A stretch of 64,000 bases of DNA from Streptomyces aculeolatus (lineage in GTDB: Bacteria > Actinomycetota > Actinomycetes > Streptomycetales > Streptomycetaceae). The position numbers and the translations under genes were made by a program. The notes below the pieces were generated by a model. The model was not told the DNA's origin. It made no database searches and saw only the letters and a program-made list of their open reading frames with translations. Shown here piece by piece: positions 1 through 8,002 of the stretch. The stretch lies in NCBI RefSeq assembly GCF_020400605.1, contig NZ_JAINRD010000007.1:186001-250000 (forward strand). The letters are read 5' to 3'. Position 1 is the first letter of the stretch, and each line of letters opens with the position of its first letter.

Positions 1-1
1 C

Positions 2-232
2 ACCCGCATGGGAGAAGAGATCAGCGAACTTCGGGAGTTGCCCGAACGCGCGGCGGGGATGCGCACGGTGCCCACCGGCCAGACCATCGCCCAGCAGTGG
101 CAGTCGGCGCCGGATGATGCCGCCCGGAGGGAGATCCTTGCGGAGTTCGATGTGAGGGTGACCCTCTTTCCACGCGGACGGAAGCCCCGGGTGGCGATGA
201 CCGGCACGAACGTCTACGACCCAGTGACCTGA
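2..232 (+). CDS. C-terminal end of a probable serine recombinase/integrase (partial)
   Basis: Only the last 76 or so residues lie in the window; the frame is open to the left edge, so the start is missing. The tail has a charged helical stretch (ELRELPERAAG), then WQSAPDDAARREIL and a basic strand VRVTLFPRGRKPRV. This layout resembles the extreme C-terminus of large serine recombinases after their coiled coil; the catalytic domain is not visible. It converges on replication and transfer genes of an AICE-like element, which fits an integrase at the element's edge. A tyrosine integrase, usual in pSAM2-type elements, would end differently. The family call is moderately sure, the role inferred. 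Confidence 0.55.
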   Translation, partial: TRMGEEISELRELPERAAGMRTVPTGQTIAQQWQSAPDDAARREILAEFDVRVTLFPRGRKPRVAMTGTNVYDPVT

Positions 233-259
233 CATGCACTGCGCCTAAACGCGATCGAT

Positions 260-288
260 GCCCCGGCAGACGAGATGTGTGCCGGGGC
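260..288. terminator. Probable bidirectional terminator
   Basis: Perfect 9-bp inverted repeat GCCCCGGCA / TGCCGGGGC with an 11-nt loop. It sits exactly between two convergent genes, the recombinase ending at 232 and the minus-strand gene ending at 292. There is no T-tract, as is usual for Streptomyces terminators. Confidence 0.6.
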
Positions 289-291
289 TCG

Positions 292-765
292 TTATGCGCT
301 CACCGCCGGGCTGCTCGTCCAGGTGCCGATGACGTCGATTGCCGGTTTGATGTACAGCACCGTCCGGCCGGTTCTGGTGGTGAACAGCACCGGTTGAAGC
401 GACAGCTCGCACAGCGTCGTACCGGCGGCTCGGGTGCACAGTTCCGTGGTGCCACCGACGATCTCTTCCAGATCCCAGCATCCGGAGTCGAAGAGGAAGA
501 CTCCGAGGTCATGCACGCTTGCCACCCGGAACGCGACGCTGGTGTTGTCTGCCGTCTCGAAGACGATGCGGACCGAGGAGGAGACGGTGACCAGCTCCCA
601 GTAGCCGTCAGCAGCAGGGCTCAGGCCATCCATGGGGGCCCCGACCATCCGGGACATGGCTCGTGCCACGTGCGGATAGTGCGTCGCCACCCGCCAGTGG
701 CAGCGAGTTTCGGCGTGCTCGATGTGGTGGCCGGGGTGGAACCGTCCGATCACGGCATCAGGCAT
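292..765 (-). CDS. Hypothetical protein downstream of rep in the AICE-like element
   Basis: About 157 residues, soluble, no signal peptide or membrane segment. I do not recognise the family. The start is uncertain: ATG at 765 overlaps the 3' end of rep by 8 nt, and a GTG at 780 is also in frame; both lie behind a G-rich stretch inside rep. The overlap and shared strand imply co-transcription and translational coupling with the replication initiator, so it may be a conserved accessory of this element type. No catalytic motif stands out; three cysteines are scattered rather than paired. Confidence 0.6.
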   Translation of the reverse strand: MPDAVIGRFHPGHHIEHAETRCHWRVATHYPHVARAMSRMVGAPMDGLSPAADGYWELVTVSSSVRIVFETADNTSVAFRVASVHDLGVFLFDSGCWDLEEIVGGTTELCTRAAGTTLCELSLQPVLFTTRTGRTVLYIKPAIDVIGTWTSSPAVSA

Positions 766-2041
766 CCGACCACCGCCCACCTGCGGCCAGCTCTTCGCGG
801 GCGATCTCGCGGTTCGTCACGAGGTCTTCCGCAATCCCGGCGGCCAGGAGCGCGCCGCCAAGCGAATGGCCGCTGCCGGCGTAGCGCCAGTGCGCCTCAG
901 TGGCCGTGATGAGTTCGCCGGGCGCTGTTTCGCCTCCGCGCTGGTGTTCCGCTCGTTCGGCGCGTAGTGCTCCGTAGGTGGTGGAGTAGGCGCGGGATTT
1001 GGTGAGGATGTGTCCGCGGTAGCCGAGGGTGTGTGCCCAGGCGCGCAGGCGCAGGTGGGCGTATGCCGGGAGGCCGCCGAGGCGCCAGCAGGTCATCATC
1101 AGTGTGCGGGTGTGGGGGGAGACGGGGGCGGTTTGGATGTCGTGTCGGCTGGTGATGCGGTGGTCGAGGCCCGCGGCGGTTTCGGTGGCACTTTTGGTGA
1201 CGTATTTGGCGACGTAGGCGGCTACGGCGTCATCGCTGAGCGCGTCGGGGGCGTCGAAGGCGCGGAGGGGCCGGGCGTCGAGTTGGGTGCCCCAGGTCAG
1301 TTCGTGTTCACCCAGGGCCGCCGAGTACGGCGCGAACAGCCAGACGGCCGCTGCCGCGCTGTGAACGGCTTCCGTCAGCAGGCCGGCGGAGGCCCGCGGC
1401 GGGGGCGCCGCGTCGGGGCCGTCCGGTCCGTCGAGGCGTAGCACGGCGTGAACGTGGACCGCTCCGCGCCGCTGGTATTCGGCGATCTTGGCGTAGGAGA
1501 TGCGTACGGTGCGGCGTAGGCCGGTGCGGCTGCGGCCGGTCAGCGTGGCGAGGTGGTGGTACAGGTTGTCGGTGAACGCCTTCCACAGCCGTCCGGCGTG
1601 TGCGTGCCAGAGCACGTGTGCCGGGTAGTCGTAGCAGCCGGGGCACAGCGGCGTGCCTGCCATCGGATCGTTCGTTACGTGCACTGCCGGGCAGGCCAGG
1701 GGGCGGCCGTGTTCGCAGCGTCCGGCGTGGCGGCGGGGGCGGCAGGGCTTGGCGTCGTTGGTGGTGCGGTGGACGGGGCCGAAGCTGGGGGCGGTGAGGG
1801 TGACGAAGAGCCGGGGGTGGTCGCGTACGGCCGCCGGTACGGTCTTGCCGCCGGTGAGTCCGGCGCGGACGAGGTGGAAGGTGTCTCCGGCGTGGAGTCG
1901 GGAGCAGGGCGGGCAGACGGCTGCGCGGCGGTTGCGGCAGCGTAGAAGCAGCCGTTCGTGCGGTTCGTCGCGGGTGTCGTAGTGGTGCAGGACTTCACCG
2001 GTCGCGGGATCGTGCGTGGTGGTGGAGCCGGTCAGGTGCAC
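758..2041 (-). CDS. repSA: RepSA-like replication initiator (HUH, rolling-circle type); N-terminus frameshifted
   Basis: The protein nicks and initiates rolling-circle replication of excised AICEs. Visible motifs: FVTLTAPSFG, the metal-binding HVHAVLRL (HUH-type) and the catalytic-tyrosine segment YVAKYVTK, with several CxxC-like pairs near the N-terminus. The continuous frame can only start at GTG 2041, but codons upstream in this frame, back to about 2220, encode a family-like N-terminus (residues such as DRRAALQHAARPRQLP and LAQHPRFPRWLQQ) with no ATG, GTG or TTG. The one well-placed start (ATG 2277 behind AAGGAG) is in another frame. So the gene carries a frameshift or a sequence error. 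It follows the zinc-ribbon gene and overlaps the next gene downstream. Confidence 0.85.
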   Translation of the reverse strand: MHLTGSTTTHDPATGEVLHHYDTRDEPHERLLLRCRNRRAAVCPPCSRLHAGDTFHLVRAGLTGGKTVPAAVRDHPRLFVTLTAPSFGPVHRTTNDAKPCRPRRHAGRCEHGRPLACPAVHVTNDPMAGTPLCPGCYDYPAHVLWHAHAGRLWKAFTDNLYHHLATLTGRSRTGLRRTVRISYAKIAEYQRRGAVHVHAVLRLDGPDGPDAAPPPRASAGLLTEAVHSAAAAVWLFAPYSAALGEHELTWGTQLDARPLRAFDAPDALSDDAVAAYVAKYVTKSATETAAGLDHRITSRHDIQTAPVSPHTRTLMMTCWRLGGLPAYAHLRLRAWAHTLGYRGHILTKSRAYSTTYGALRAERAEHQRGGETAPGELITATEAHWRYAGSGHSLGGALLAAGIAEDLVTNREIAREELAAGGRWSDA

Positions 2042-2314
2042 CGGGTGTGCGCACCCGCCGGTTGCGGTGACTTGCTGGAGCCAGCGGGGGAAGCGGGGGT
2101 GTTGGGCCAGGCGTATGAGGTCTTGGTCTGTGGTGGGGAGTTGACGCGGGCGCGCCGCGTGCTGGAGTGCGGCGCGCCGGTCAGCCGGGGTGTTGTCCGG
2201 GGTGATGGTGGTGACCTTCCGGGGTGGGCCGCCGCAGCGGCCGGACGATTGGATGCGGGTGGGTGGGGTTGATCCATGGCTGATCGCTCCTTGGGTTGTG
2301 CGGGTGGTTGGTGG

Positions 2315-2428
2315 TCAGCGGATGGTTCCGACGCCCCGGCAGATCCGGCAGCGCCGCCGCCGACCGGTCCAGGTGGGCCGGGATCCTTCGCCTTTGCAGG
2401 TGGGGCAGCGCACGCGGCGCATCGCCAT
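2315..2428 (-). CDS. 37-residue zinc-ribbon-like peptide of the AICE
   Basis: A very short, basic protein with two cysteine pairs, CPTC near residues 8-11 and CRIC near residues 27-30, as in a small zinc ribbon. It starts at ATG 2428, behind AGGAG-like sequence. Similar tiny CxxC proteins commonly lie between the transfer and rep genes of Streptomyces integrative elements; their function is unknown to me. It lies between the Spd-like gene and rep on the same strand, so it is probably part of one long operon. Confidence 0.6.
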   Translation of the reverse strand: MAMRRVRCPTCKGEGSRPTWTGRRRRCRICRGVGTIR

Positions 2429-2445
2429 AGGGGGCTCCTTTCTGC

Positions 2446-2643
2446 CTAGAAGTGGGCGAAGCCGGTGGTGATCCAGGTCATGAACCCGTCGATGGTGTGG
2501 ATCACCGGTGTCTGTCCGAGGTAGAGCCCGAACAGGCCGATGCAGGCCGCTTCCCAGGCGCGCACGTCCTTTGAGCGCACCAGCAGGGCGGTGATGATCC
2601 CGAAGAGCACGACGAGGGAGACGGCCGCGCTGGCGCTGGTCAC
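2446..2643 (-). CDS. Small membrane protein, Spd-like (plasmid spread)
   Basis: 65 residues with two hydrophobic segments (about 4-20 and 33-48) separated by a charged KDVRAW turn. The GTG start at 2643 overlaps the stop codon of traSA (GTGA), which indicates translational coupling and decides this start over longer frames. In Streptomyces conjugative elements the genes next to tra are spd genes, which help the element spread between hyphal compartments. The assignment rests on size, membrane topology and position, not on a diagnostic motif. Confidence 0.55.
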   Translation of the reverse strand: MTSASAAVSLVVLFGIITALLVRSKDVRAWEAACIGLFGLYLGQTPVIHTIDGFMTWITTGFAHF

Positions 2644-3941
2644 GACTCGCCCCCTTTCACCGCGGCCAGGGCGTCGGCCACGGCGGGCAGTTCCGGGGTG
2701 AGTGCCGCGTACCGGGTCGTGGTGGCGGTGACTTCGTCGGTGGGTGTGAGGTGGGAGCGGGCGCGGCTCCATCCGCCGTCCGGGCCGGTGCATACGGCTA
2801 CTCCGGCTTCCTCGGCGGTGATGGACTGGGCCACCGTCACGGCATCCTTGTTCAGGTCTCCGAGGGCCATTTCCGCGGTGCCGGGGTCGTTGACGCGGTG
2901 GCAGATCCGGCCGCCGAGTTGGGCGCGTAGTGCGGTGACTCCGGGGCCGAGGTCCGAGCCGACCCTTTGCCCCGCGACGACCAGGTGCACGCCGAGGGCG
3001 GCGCCGAGCTGCGCCAGGCGCAGGAGGTAGGTGGAGCACTGTTCTGCCTCGGCCTTGCTTTCCCGCCGGCCGTCCGAGAGGTACAGCTCTGCCAGCTCAT
3101 CCACCAGGACCACGACGGGTACGGGGCGGAGCTTGTCCGGCAGGTCCCAGATGGAGCGCGCTCCTGCCTCGCGGCAGTCCGTCATGCGCTCTTGCATCTC
3201 GACCACCAGGGCCCCGAGTACGGCCACGGCTTCGCGGCGGCAGGTGGCCAGCGCGCTCAACCGCCGGGCGAACAGGCCCAGTTCCATGCCGCCTTTGCAG
3301 TCGATGCCGACCAGGGCGACGGGTTGCGGCGCCAGTTCGGTGACCAGCCGCGCCAGCAGCGTGGACTTGCCCGACCGCGTGGCCCCGGCGATCAGCCAGT
3401 GCGGCACCAGCCGCAGGTCCATCACCCACGCCCCGCCGCTTTCCAGCGCACCCACCAGTGCCGCCAGCAGCCGGGGCGGGGCAGTGACGAGCCCGGGGCG
3501 TTGAAGCGGGTCGGTGGCCGTCGCGGTCAGCAGCACAAGGCCGCGTTCGGGGGAGGTGACCCGCACCGCGTGTACCTTCCAGGCGTGCGCCAGCGCATCG
3601 GCCGCCGCCAGGTAGCCCGCCGGGGTCTGCCCCGGATGCAGCCGCACCAAGACCGTCAGCCCCATGCGGGTCGCCCGGGGGAAGGACAGGCGCGGCGGCA
3701 CCGGCCGCAGGGCCTCACCCTTGACCACCAGGTCACCCAGCAGCCCGCGGTGCGGACGGGGTGAGACAGCCAGGTCGGTGAGTATGGCGACCTTGCGCCA
3801 GGTCACCAGAACCCGGGCCGCGGTGATCGGGTAGCCGGTCAGGTACCAGTGCCAGGCCGGACGGCGCCGCTTCAACAGGCCGCCGCCGGCGAACACCCAG
3901 GCCAGCACTGCCAGCGCGAGCGCGATCATTAACCAGCTCAT
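2640..3941 (-). CDS. traSA: TraSA-like FtsK/SpoIIIE conjugative DNA translocase
   Basis: 433 residues. An N-terminal membrane segment (about 3-23) is followed by a cytoplasmic P-loop domain with Walker A GATRSGKST (186-194) and Walker B VVVLVDELAEL (276-286). TraSA/TraB-type pumps move double-stranded DNA between mycelia and are the only essential transfer protein of these elements. ATG 3941 overlaps the stop of the upstream gene (ATGA), and the GTG of the small membrane gene overlaps this stop, so the three are coupled. The longer open frame that runs to 4412 is not coding beyond this start. Confidence 0.9.
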   Translation of the reverse strand: MSWLMIALALAVLAWVFAGGGLLKRRRPAWHWYLTGYPITAARVLVTWRKVAILTDLAVSPRPHRGLLGDLVVKGEALRPVPPRLSFPRATRMGLTVLVRLHPGQTPAGYLAAADALAHAWKVHAVRVTSPERGLVLLTATATDPLQRPGLVTAPPRLLAALVGALESGGAWVMDLRLVPHWLIAGATRSGKSTLLARLVTELAPQPVALVGIDCKGGMELGLFARRLSALATCRREAVAVLGALVVEMQERMTDCREAGARSIWDLPDKLRPVPVVVLVDELAELYLSDGRRESKAEAEQCSTYLLRLAQLGAALGVHLVVAGQRVGSDLGPGVTALRAQLGGRICHRVNDPGTAEMALGDLNKDAVTVAQSITAEEAGVAVCTGPDGGWSRARSHLTPTDEVTATTTRYAALTPELPAVADALAAVKGGES

Positions 3942-4282
3942 CCGGCGCCACCGGCCTTGACCGGGGTGGCGGTCGCGGGGGTGATGGCGTCGGCGCGGAA
4001 GCTGATCCCGTGCCGGTCGCCCATCTGCCACGAGAAGGCCACCAGGCCCGTAAGGCGCAGCTCCGCGCCCTCGGTGACGCCCTTGGGCTCTCCGGGCACG
4101 GCCACTTCGATGACGGAGGCGCGCCGCCCGTCCTGACGGACCATTACACCCACGGTGTAGACGGTGTTCCCGTCGCGGTCCTTCTTGATCTCTCCTGTGT
4201 CGTAGTTGCTGAGCTTGGCTTCGGGGGCGACGGCGCACCGCAGTACGCCGAGGCGGGAGGTGTCCACGGGTATGGACTGCAT
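3938..4282 (-). CDS. SCO3933-family AICE regulatory protein
   Basis: 114 residues starting MQSIPVDTSRL, containing YDTGEIKKDRDGNTVYTVG and ending in the SFRADAITPA segment typical of the SCO3933 family found in SLP1/pSAM2-like elements. It is called regulatory in databases, but its biochemical function is not established. ATG 4282 has a GGAG ribosome site 10 nt upstream. It is first in the operon that continues through traSA to rep and faces the GntR gene across a 150-bp intergenic region with operator-like repeats, so that repressor probably controls it. Confidence 0.75.
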   Translation of the reverse strand: MQSIPVDTSRLGVLRCAVAPEAKLSNYDTGEIKKDRDGNTVYTVGVMVRQDGRRASVIEVAVPGEPKGVTEGAELRLTGLVAFSWQMGDRHGISFRADAITPATATPVKAGGAG

Positions 4283-4319
4283 TGCTTGGGTCTCCTTGAC
4301 CTCTCGACAACGCCAGCAC

Positions 4320-4341
4320 GTCACTCGTACTGACGAGTGAC
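4320..4341. promoter_or_regulatory. Operator candidate 1 (perfect inverted repeat) for the GntR repressor
   Basis: GTCACTCGT - ACTG - ACGAGTGAC, perfect 9-bp arms with a 4-bp spacer, about 38 bp before the SCO3933-family start on the minus strand. Its right half, CTGACGAGTGAC, is repeated exactly at 4381-4392. Position and symmetry suit a dimeric GntR-type repressor. Confidence 0.65.
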
Positions 4342-4354
4342 AAGGATGCATGGC

Positions 4355-4392
4355 TTGACGTCGAGCCGCAAGAACTTATGCTGACGAGTGAC
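4355..4392 (+). promoter_or_regulatory. Promoter of the GntR gene with overlapping operator half-site
   Basis: TTGACG at 4355-4360 and TATGCT at 4377-4382, spaced 16 bp, form a plausible vegetative promoter reading into the GntR gene. The repeat CTGACGAGTGAC (4381-4392) overlaps the -10 box and the expected start point, suggesting autorepression. Confidence 0.5.
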
Positions 4393-4429
4393 GTACATGT
4401 GAGGCATGCCACGCAGAGAGAGGCTGGTC

Positions 4430-5206
4430 ATGGACGGACTCCAGCGCCCCGGAGCGCTCTACAAGCAGGTAGCCGCCGCCATCCGGGACGCCATCACCAC
4501 CGGCGAGTTCGAACCCGGCACCCTGCTGCCGTCCGAAACCCAGCTCATCGAGCGCTACCACGTCTCCCGCCCGACCGTCCGCAACGCCATCGCCGCCCTA
4601 CGCACAGAAGGACTCATCGAGGTCATCCACGGCAAAGGGAGCTTCGTACGCGGCCGGCCGAGCGCCAGCGCCACCGTGGACCGCACCGTCACCCGCGACG
4701 CGGACGGGGCGTACTCCACCGGACTACAGGGGTGGGAGCTTGCCGAAGCGCCCAGCATCTACCGCACCCACACCACCGCCGAGACCGCTCCACTCCTCGG
4801 ACTGGACGAGGACGAAGCACTGTTCGGCATCGACCGGCTGTACGTCGACCCGGCCACGGGCACCCGCCTGGCGTACCGGATGCTGCTGCCGTTCGCCACC
4901 GCCGAGGGCACCAAACTGGCCGAGCACCCCGACGCCGAGTCGGCCAACGTCTACGCCATCCTCGAAGCGGCCGGACACAACCTGACCTGGGTCGAGTACG
5001 CCGCCGCCCGCATGCCCCTGCCCGACGAACGCACCGCCTTGCAACTCCCCGACGCCACCCCGGTCCTGCACACCACCCGCGTCACCCACGGCACCGACGA
5101 CCGGCCGCTACTCCTTGAGGAACTGCGCACCAGCGGGGAACGCGCCCGCACCGCCTACCGCATCACCACCGACAGCCCGCGTCATCTAACCCCCGTACGC
5201 GACTGA
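4430..5206 (+). CDS. GntR/HutC-family repressor of the AICE (KorSA-like)
   Basis: 258 residues. A winged helix-turn-helix at about 8-73 (ALYKQVAAAIRD, LPSETQLIERYHVSRPTVR, GKGSFV) is followed by a UTRA-type effector domain at about 95-250. ATG 4430 is preferred because AGAGAGG lies 7 nt upstream; ATG 4406 has no spaced ribosome site. In pSAM2 a GntR protein, KorSA, keeps replication and transfer silent. The divergent position, with inverted and direct repeats in the shared control region, suggests the same role for this gene. The effector is unknown. Confidence 0.8.
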   Translation: MDGLQRPGALYKQVAAAIRDAITTGEFEPGTLLPSETQLIERYHVSRPTVRNAIAALRTEGLIEVIHGKGSFVRGRPSASATVDRTVTRDADGAYSTGLQGWELAEAPSIYRTHTTAETAPLLGLDEDEALFGIDRLYVDPATGTRLAYRMLLPFATAEGTKLAEHPDAESANVYAILEAAGHNLTWVEYAAARMPLPDERTALQLPDATPVLHTTRVTHGTDDRPLLLEELRTSGERARTAYRITTDSPRHLTPVRD

Positions 5207-5352
5207 CGGCCGGAACGAGCCTCTACGGGCCGTGCACGCCTATAGAGTTCCGAGCCAGCCGGGCTGGCCTGCAAACGAGACGTGGCATGTTGGGTCGTTG
5301 TGCAGGTGGGTACGAGGCCGCTAGTCAGGGTGCCCCGGGGGTGTGGGTCGTT

Positions 5353-7872
5353 ATGGGTGCGAGCAGGTGGCGAGAGAGCCGGCTTCTGCTAATCGTGGCC
5401 GGGCTGGTCCTGTTGGCCTCCGCTCCCGCCATCCTGACGGCATTCGACGTCACCAATACATGGGCACTCGGCTGCGCGGCAGGGGGCGCGGCGGTCCTGG
5501 TCGGGGTGGCCGCGGTGTGGCAGGAGCGCTACCAACGTGCCGCCCAGCAACGCGACGAGCATGCCCTGAAGGTCCAAGACGGCTGCCTGGTCCTCCCCAA
5601 CGGGCGCTTACCCACGGTGGCGCAAGCAGCTGACCCTCTCCGACTCGGTGTGCACCCCGCCCCCAGCATCGCCCTCAGCCCGCCGGACCAACCTCAAGCA
5701 GCCGCGGCCGCCGCGGCGGAGCGGGTCCCGGTGTACGTGCCACGCGATATCGACGGGGAGTTACGCGAACGGCTGGCAGGCGGTGGTTTCGTATTGCTGG
5801 TGGGAGATTCCACCGCGGGCAAGTCCCGCGCGGCTTACGAGGCGATGCGCGCGACGCTGCCGGGCCACGTGCTGATTGCACCCCGGGATCGTGCGGCCAT
5901 CCCGGCGGCACTGGCGCAGGCCGCCGGCACCAAGAAGTGTGTGCTGTGGCTCAACGACCTGGAACAGCACCTGGGTACCGGCGGGCTCACCCGGACTGGC
6001 GTAGCAAAGGTTCTGGGGGGCAGCGGTCACCACCGGGTCATCCTGGCCACCCTGCGCGCCGCGGAACAGGCCCGCCTCACCGACAGCACAGCCATCCAGG
6101 ACGAGGCCGGCCGCGTCGCCTCTAGCGAAGCCCGCGAAGCCCTGGAACAAGCTCACACCCTGCGCCTGGAGCGGATCTTCAGCACCGCCGAACTGGCACG
6201 CGCCGAGACCTGCGAGTGGGACCCGCGGATCGCCGATGCCTTGCCCCACGCCGACACCTACGGCATCGCCGAATACCTCGCCGCCGGCCCGGACCTGCTG
6301 CGTGACTGGCTCGACGCCTTCAGCCCCAACACCGACCCCAACGCCCCTACCCACCCCCGCGCAGCAGCCTTGATCGCCGCCGCCATCGACATCCGCCGAG
6401 CCGGCCACACCGCGCCCCTTCCTCGCCGCCTGGTGCAGGTCACCCACGAGCACTACCTCACCCAGCGCGGAGGGGCCCGCCTGCGGCCGGAACCGCTACA
6501 GCACGCGTGGGACTGGGCCACCCGGCCACGCAGGGCCACCACCGCACTCCTGCAACCCGAAGACGACGACTGCGTTCACGTCTTCGACTACCTCACCGAC
6601 GTCGTCCAACGCCAAAGCGCCCCCGGCGAACACGTCCCCGACGACACTATTCGCACCACTCTGTCCGAGTGTGCTGCTGACGATGCCGACCAGATCGCCG
6701 CAACCGCATACGACCAAGGTCGCTTTCACCTGGCGGAGAACGGCTGGCGCACCGCCCACCGAGCCAGGAAAGCCACCTCCGGCCCAGAACACCCCCGCAC
6801 CCTGATCAGCCGCAACAACCTCGCCCTCGTGCTGCGGGCGCTGGGGCGGCTGGAGGAGGCCGAGCGCGAACACCGAGCCGTCCACGACATCTACGCCCGA
6901 GTGCTGGGCCCAGAACACCCCGACACCCTGACCAGCCGCAACGATCTTGCCCGCGTACTGCAGGATCTAGGGCGGCTGGAGGAGGCCGAGCGCGGACACC
7001 GGGCCGCCCTGGACATCCGCGCCCGAGTGCTGGGCGCAGAACACCCCGACACCCTGACCAGCCGCAACGATCTTGCCCGCGTGCTGCAGGCGCTGGGGCG
7101 CCTAGAGGAGGCCGAGCGCGGACACCGGGCCGCCCTGGACATCCGCGCCCGGATGCTGGGCGCAGAACACCCCGACACCCTGACCAGCCGCAGCAACCTC
7201 GCCCGCGTGCTGCAGGCGCTGGGGCGGCTGGAGGAGGCCGAGCGCGAACACCGGGCAGTCCACGACACCCGCGCCCGAGTGCTGGGCCCAGAACACCCCG
7301 ACACCCTGATCAGCCGCAACAACCTCGCCCGCGCGCTGCAGGATCTAGGGCGGCTGGAGGAGGCCGAGCGCGAACACCGAGCCGTCCACGACATCTACGC
7401 CCGGGTGCTGGGCCCAGAACACCCACGCACCCTGATCAGCCGCAGCAACCTCGCCAGCGTGCTGCGGGCGCTGGGGCGGCTGGAGGAGGCCGAGCGCGAG
7501 AACCGGGCCGCCCTGGACATCCGCGCCCGGGTGCTGGGCCCGGAGCACCCGGACGCCCTGATCAGCCGCAACAACCTCGCCCTCGTGCTGCGGGCGCTGG
7601 GGCGGCTGGAGGAGGCCGAGCGCGAACACCGAGCCGTCCACGACATCTACGCCCGAGTGCTGGGCCCAGAACACCCCCACACCCTGACCAGCCGCAACAA
7701 CCTCGCCCGCGTGCTGCAGGCGCTGGGGCGGCTGGAGGAGGCCGAGCGCGAACACCGAGCCGTCCACGACATCCGCGCCCGAGTGCTGGGCCCAGAACAC
7801 CCACGCACCCTGATCAGCCGCAACAACCTCGCCAGCCTGCTGGCCGAACTTGAGCGCCCCAACGACTCCTAG
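5353..7872 (+). CDS. Membrane-anchored P-loop NTPase with TPR array (STAND-like cargo gene)
   Basis: About 839 residues from ATG 5353; an in-frame ATG at 5287 would add 22. Neither start has a strong ribosome site. Order: two membrane helices near the N-terminus, a short linker, a P-loop domain with Walker A GDSTAGKS (5803-5826) and a Walker B-like segment KCVLWLNDL (5935-5961), a helical middle region, then eight complete 42-residue kinesin-light-chain-type TPRs and a partial ninth. This is the general build of STAND NTPases, which sense a ligand with their repeats; several such proteins serve in phage defence, but no effector domain is recognisable here. Two TTA codons (5608, 5761) imply bldA-dependent translation. 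It lies next to the element's GntR gene, so it is probably cargo. Confidence 0.7.
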   Translation: MGASRWRESRLLLIVAGLVLLASAPAILTAFDVTNTWALGCAAGGAAVLVGVAAVWQERYQRAAQQRDEHALKVQDGCLVLPNGRLPTVAQAADPLRLGVHPAPSIALSPPDQPQAAAAAAAERVPVYVPRDIDGELRERLAGGGFVLLVGDSTAGKSRAAYEAMRATLPGHVLIAPRDRAAIPAALAQAAGTKKCVLWLNDLEQHLGTGGLTRTGVAKVLGGSGHHRVILATLRAAEQARLTDSTAIQDEAGRVASSEAREALEQAHTLRLERIFSTAELARAETCEWDPRIADALPHADTYGIAEYLAAGPDLLRDWLDAFSPNTDPNAPTHPRAAALIAAAIDIRRAGHTAPLPRRLVQVTHEHYLTQRGGARLRPEPLQHAWDWATRPRRATTALLQPEDDDCVHVFDYLTDVVQRQSAPGEHVPDDTIRTTLSECAADDADQIAATAYDQGRFHLAENGWRTAHRARKATSGPEHPRTLISRNNLALVLRALGRLEEAEREHRAVHDIYARVLGPEHPDTLTSRNDLARVLQDLGRLEEAERGHRAALDIRARVLGAEHPDTLTSRNDLARVLQALGRLEEAERGHRAALDIRARMLGAEHPDTLTSRSNLARVLQALGRLEEAEREHRAVHDTRARVLGPEHPDTLISRNNLARALQDLGRLEEAEREHRAVHDIYARVLGPEHPRTLISRSNLASVLRALGRLEEAERENRAALDIRARVLGPEHPDALISRNNLALVLRALGRLEEAEREHRAVHDIYARVLGPEHPHTLTSRNNLARVLQALGRLEEAEREHRAVHDIRARVLGPEHPRTLISRNNLASLLAELERPNDS
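6781..7872 (+). repeat. 126-bp tandem repeats (8 full copies plus a partial) encoding TPRs
   Basis: Units begin at 6781, 6907, 7033, 7159, 7285, 7411, 7537 and 7663, with a partial unit from 7789. Each begins with GGC-CCA/GCA-GAA-CAC and encodes G(P/A)EHP..L(T/I)SR..LA....LGRLEEAER. Copies stay nearly identical at DNA level, including synonymous positions, which points to recent duplication or gene conversion. Confidence 0.9.
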
Positions 7873-8002
7873 GCCGCTGGTTAACGCCCGGTGCCGCACC
7901 GTAAAGAACCCGCCGTGACCGGACACGGCTGAACAGACTCGGACAGAGACAAGACAAGGACTCGGAGAGCCAAGTGTCGAAACCTGTCTCTACTTACTCA
8001 AG

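Noticed and set aside
2220..2277. Programmed -1 frameshift in rep
   Set aside because: The needed direction fits, but I could find no canonical X-XXY-YYZ slippery heptamer with a following structure, so a mutation or read error is the simpler view.
6781..7872. CRISPR-like repetition
   Set aside because: The 126-bp units are contiguous, in frame and encode TPRs; there are no spacers.
6891..7926. Several minus-strand open frames with repeated motifs opposite the TPR gene
   Set aside because: They repeat only because the TPR DNA repeats; no start signals or domain content.
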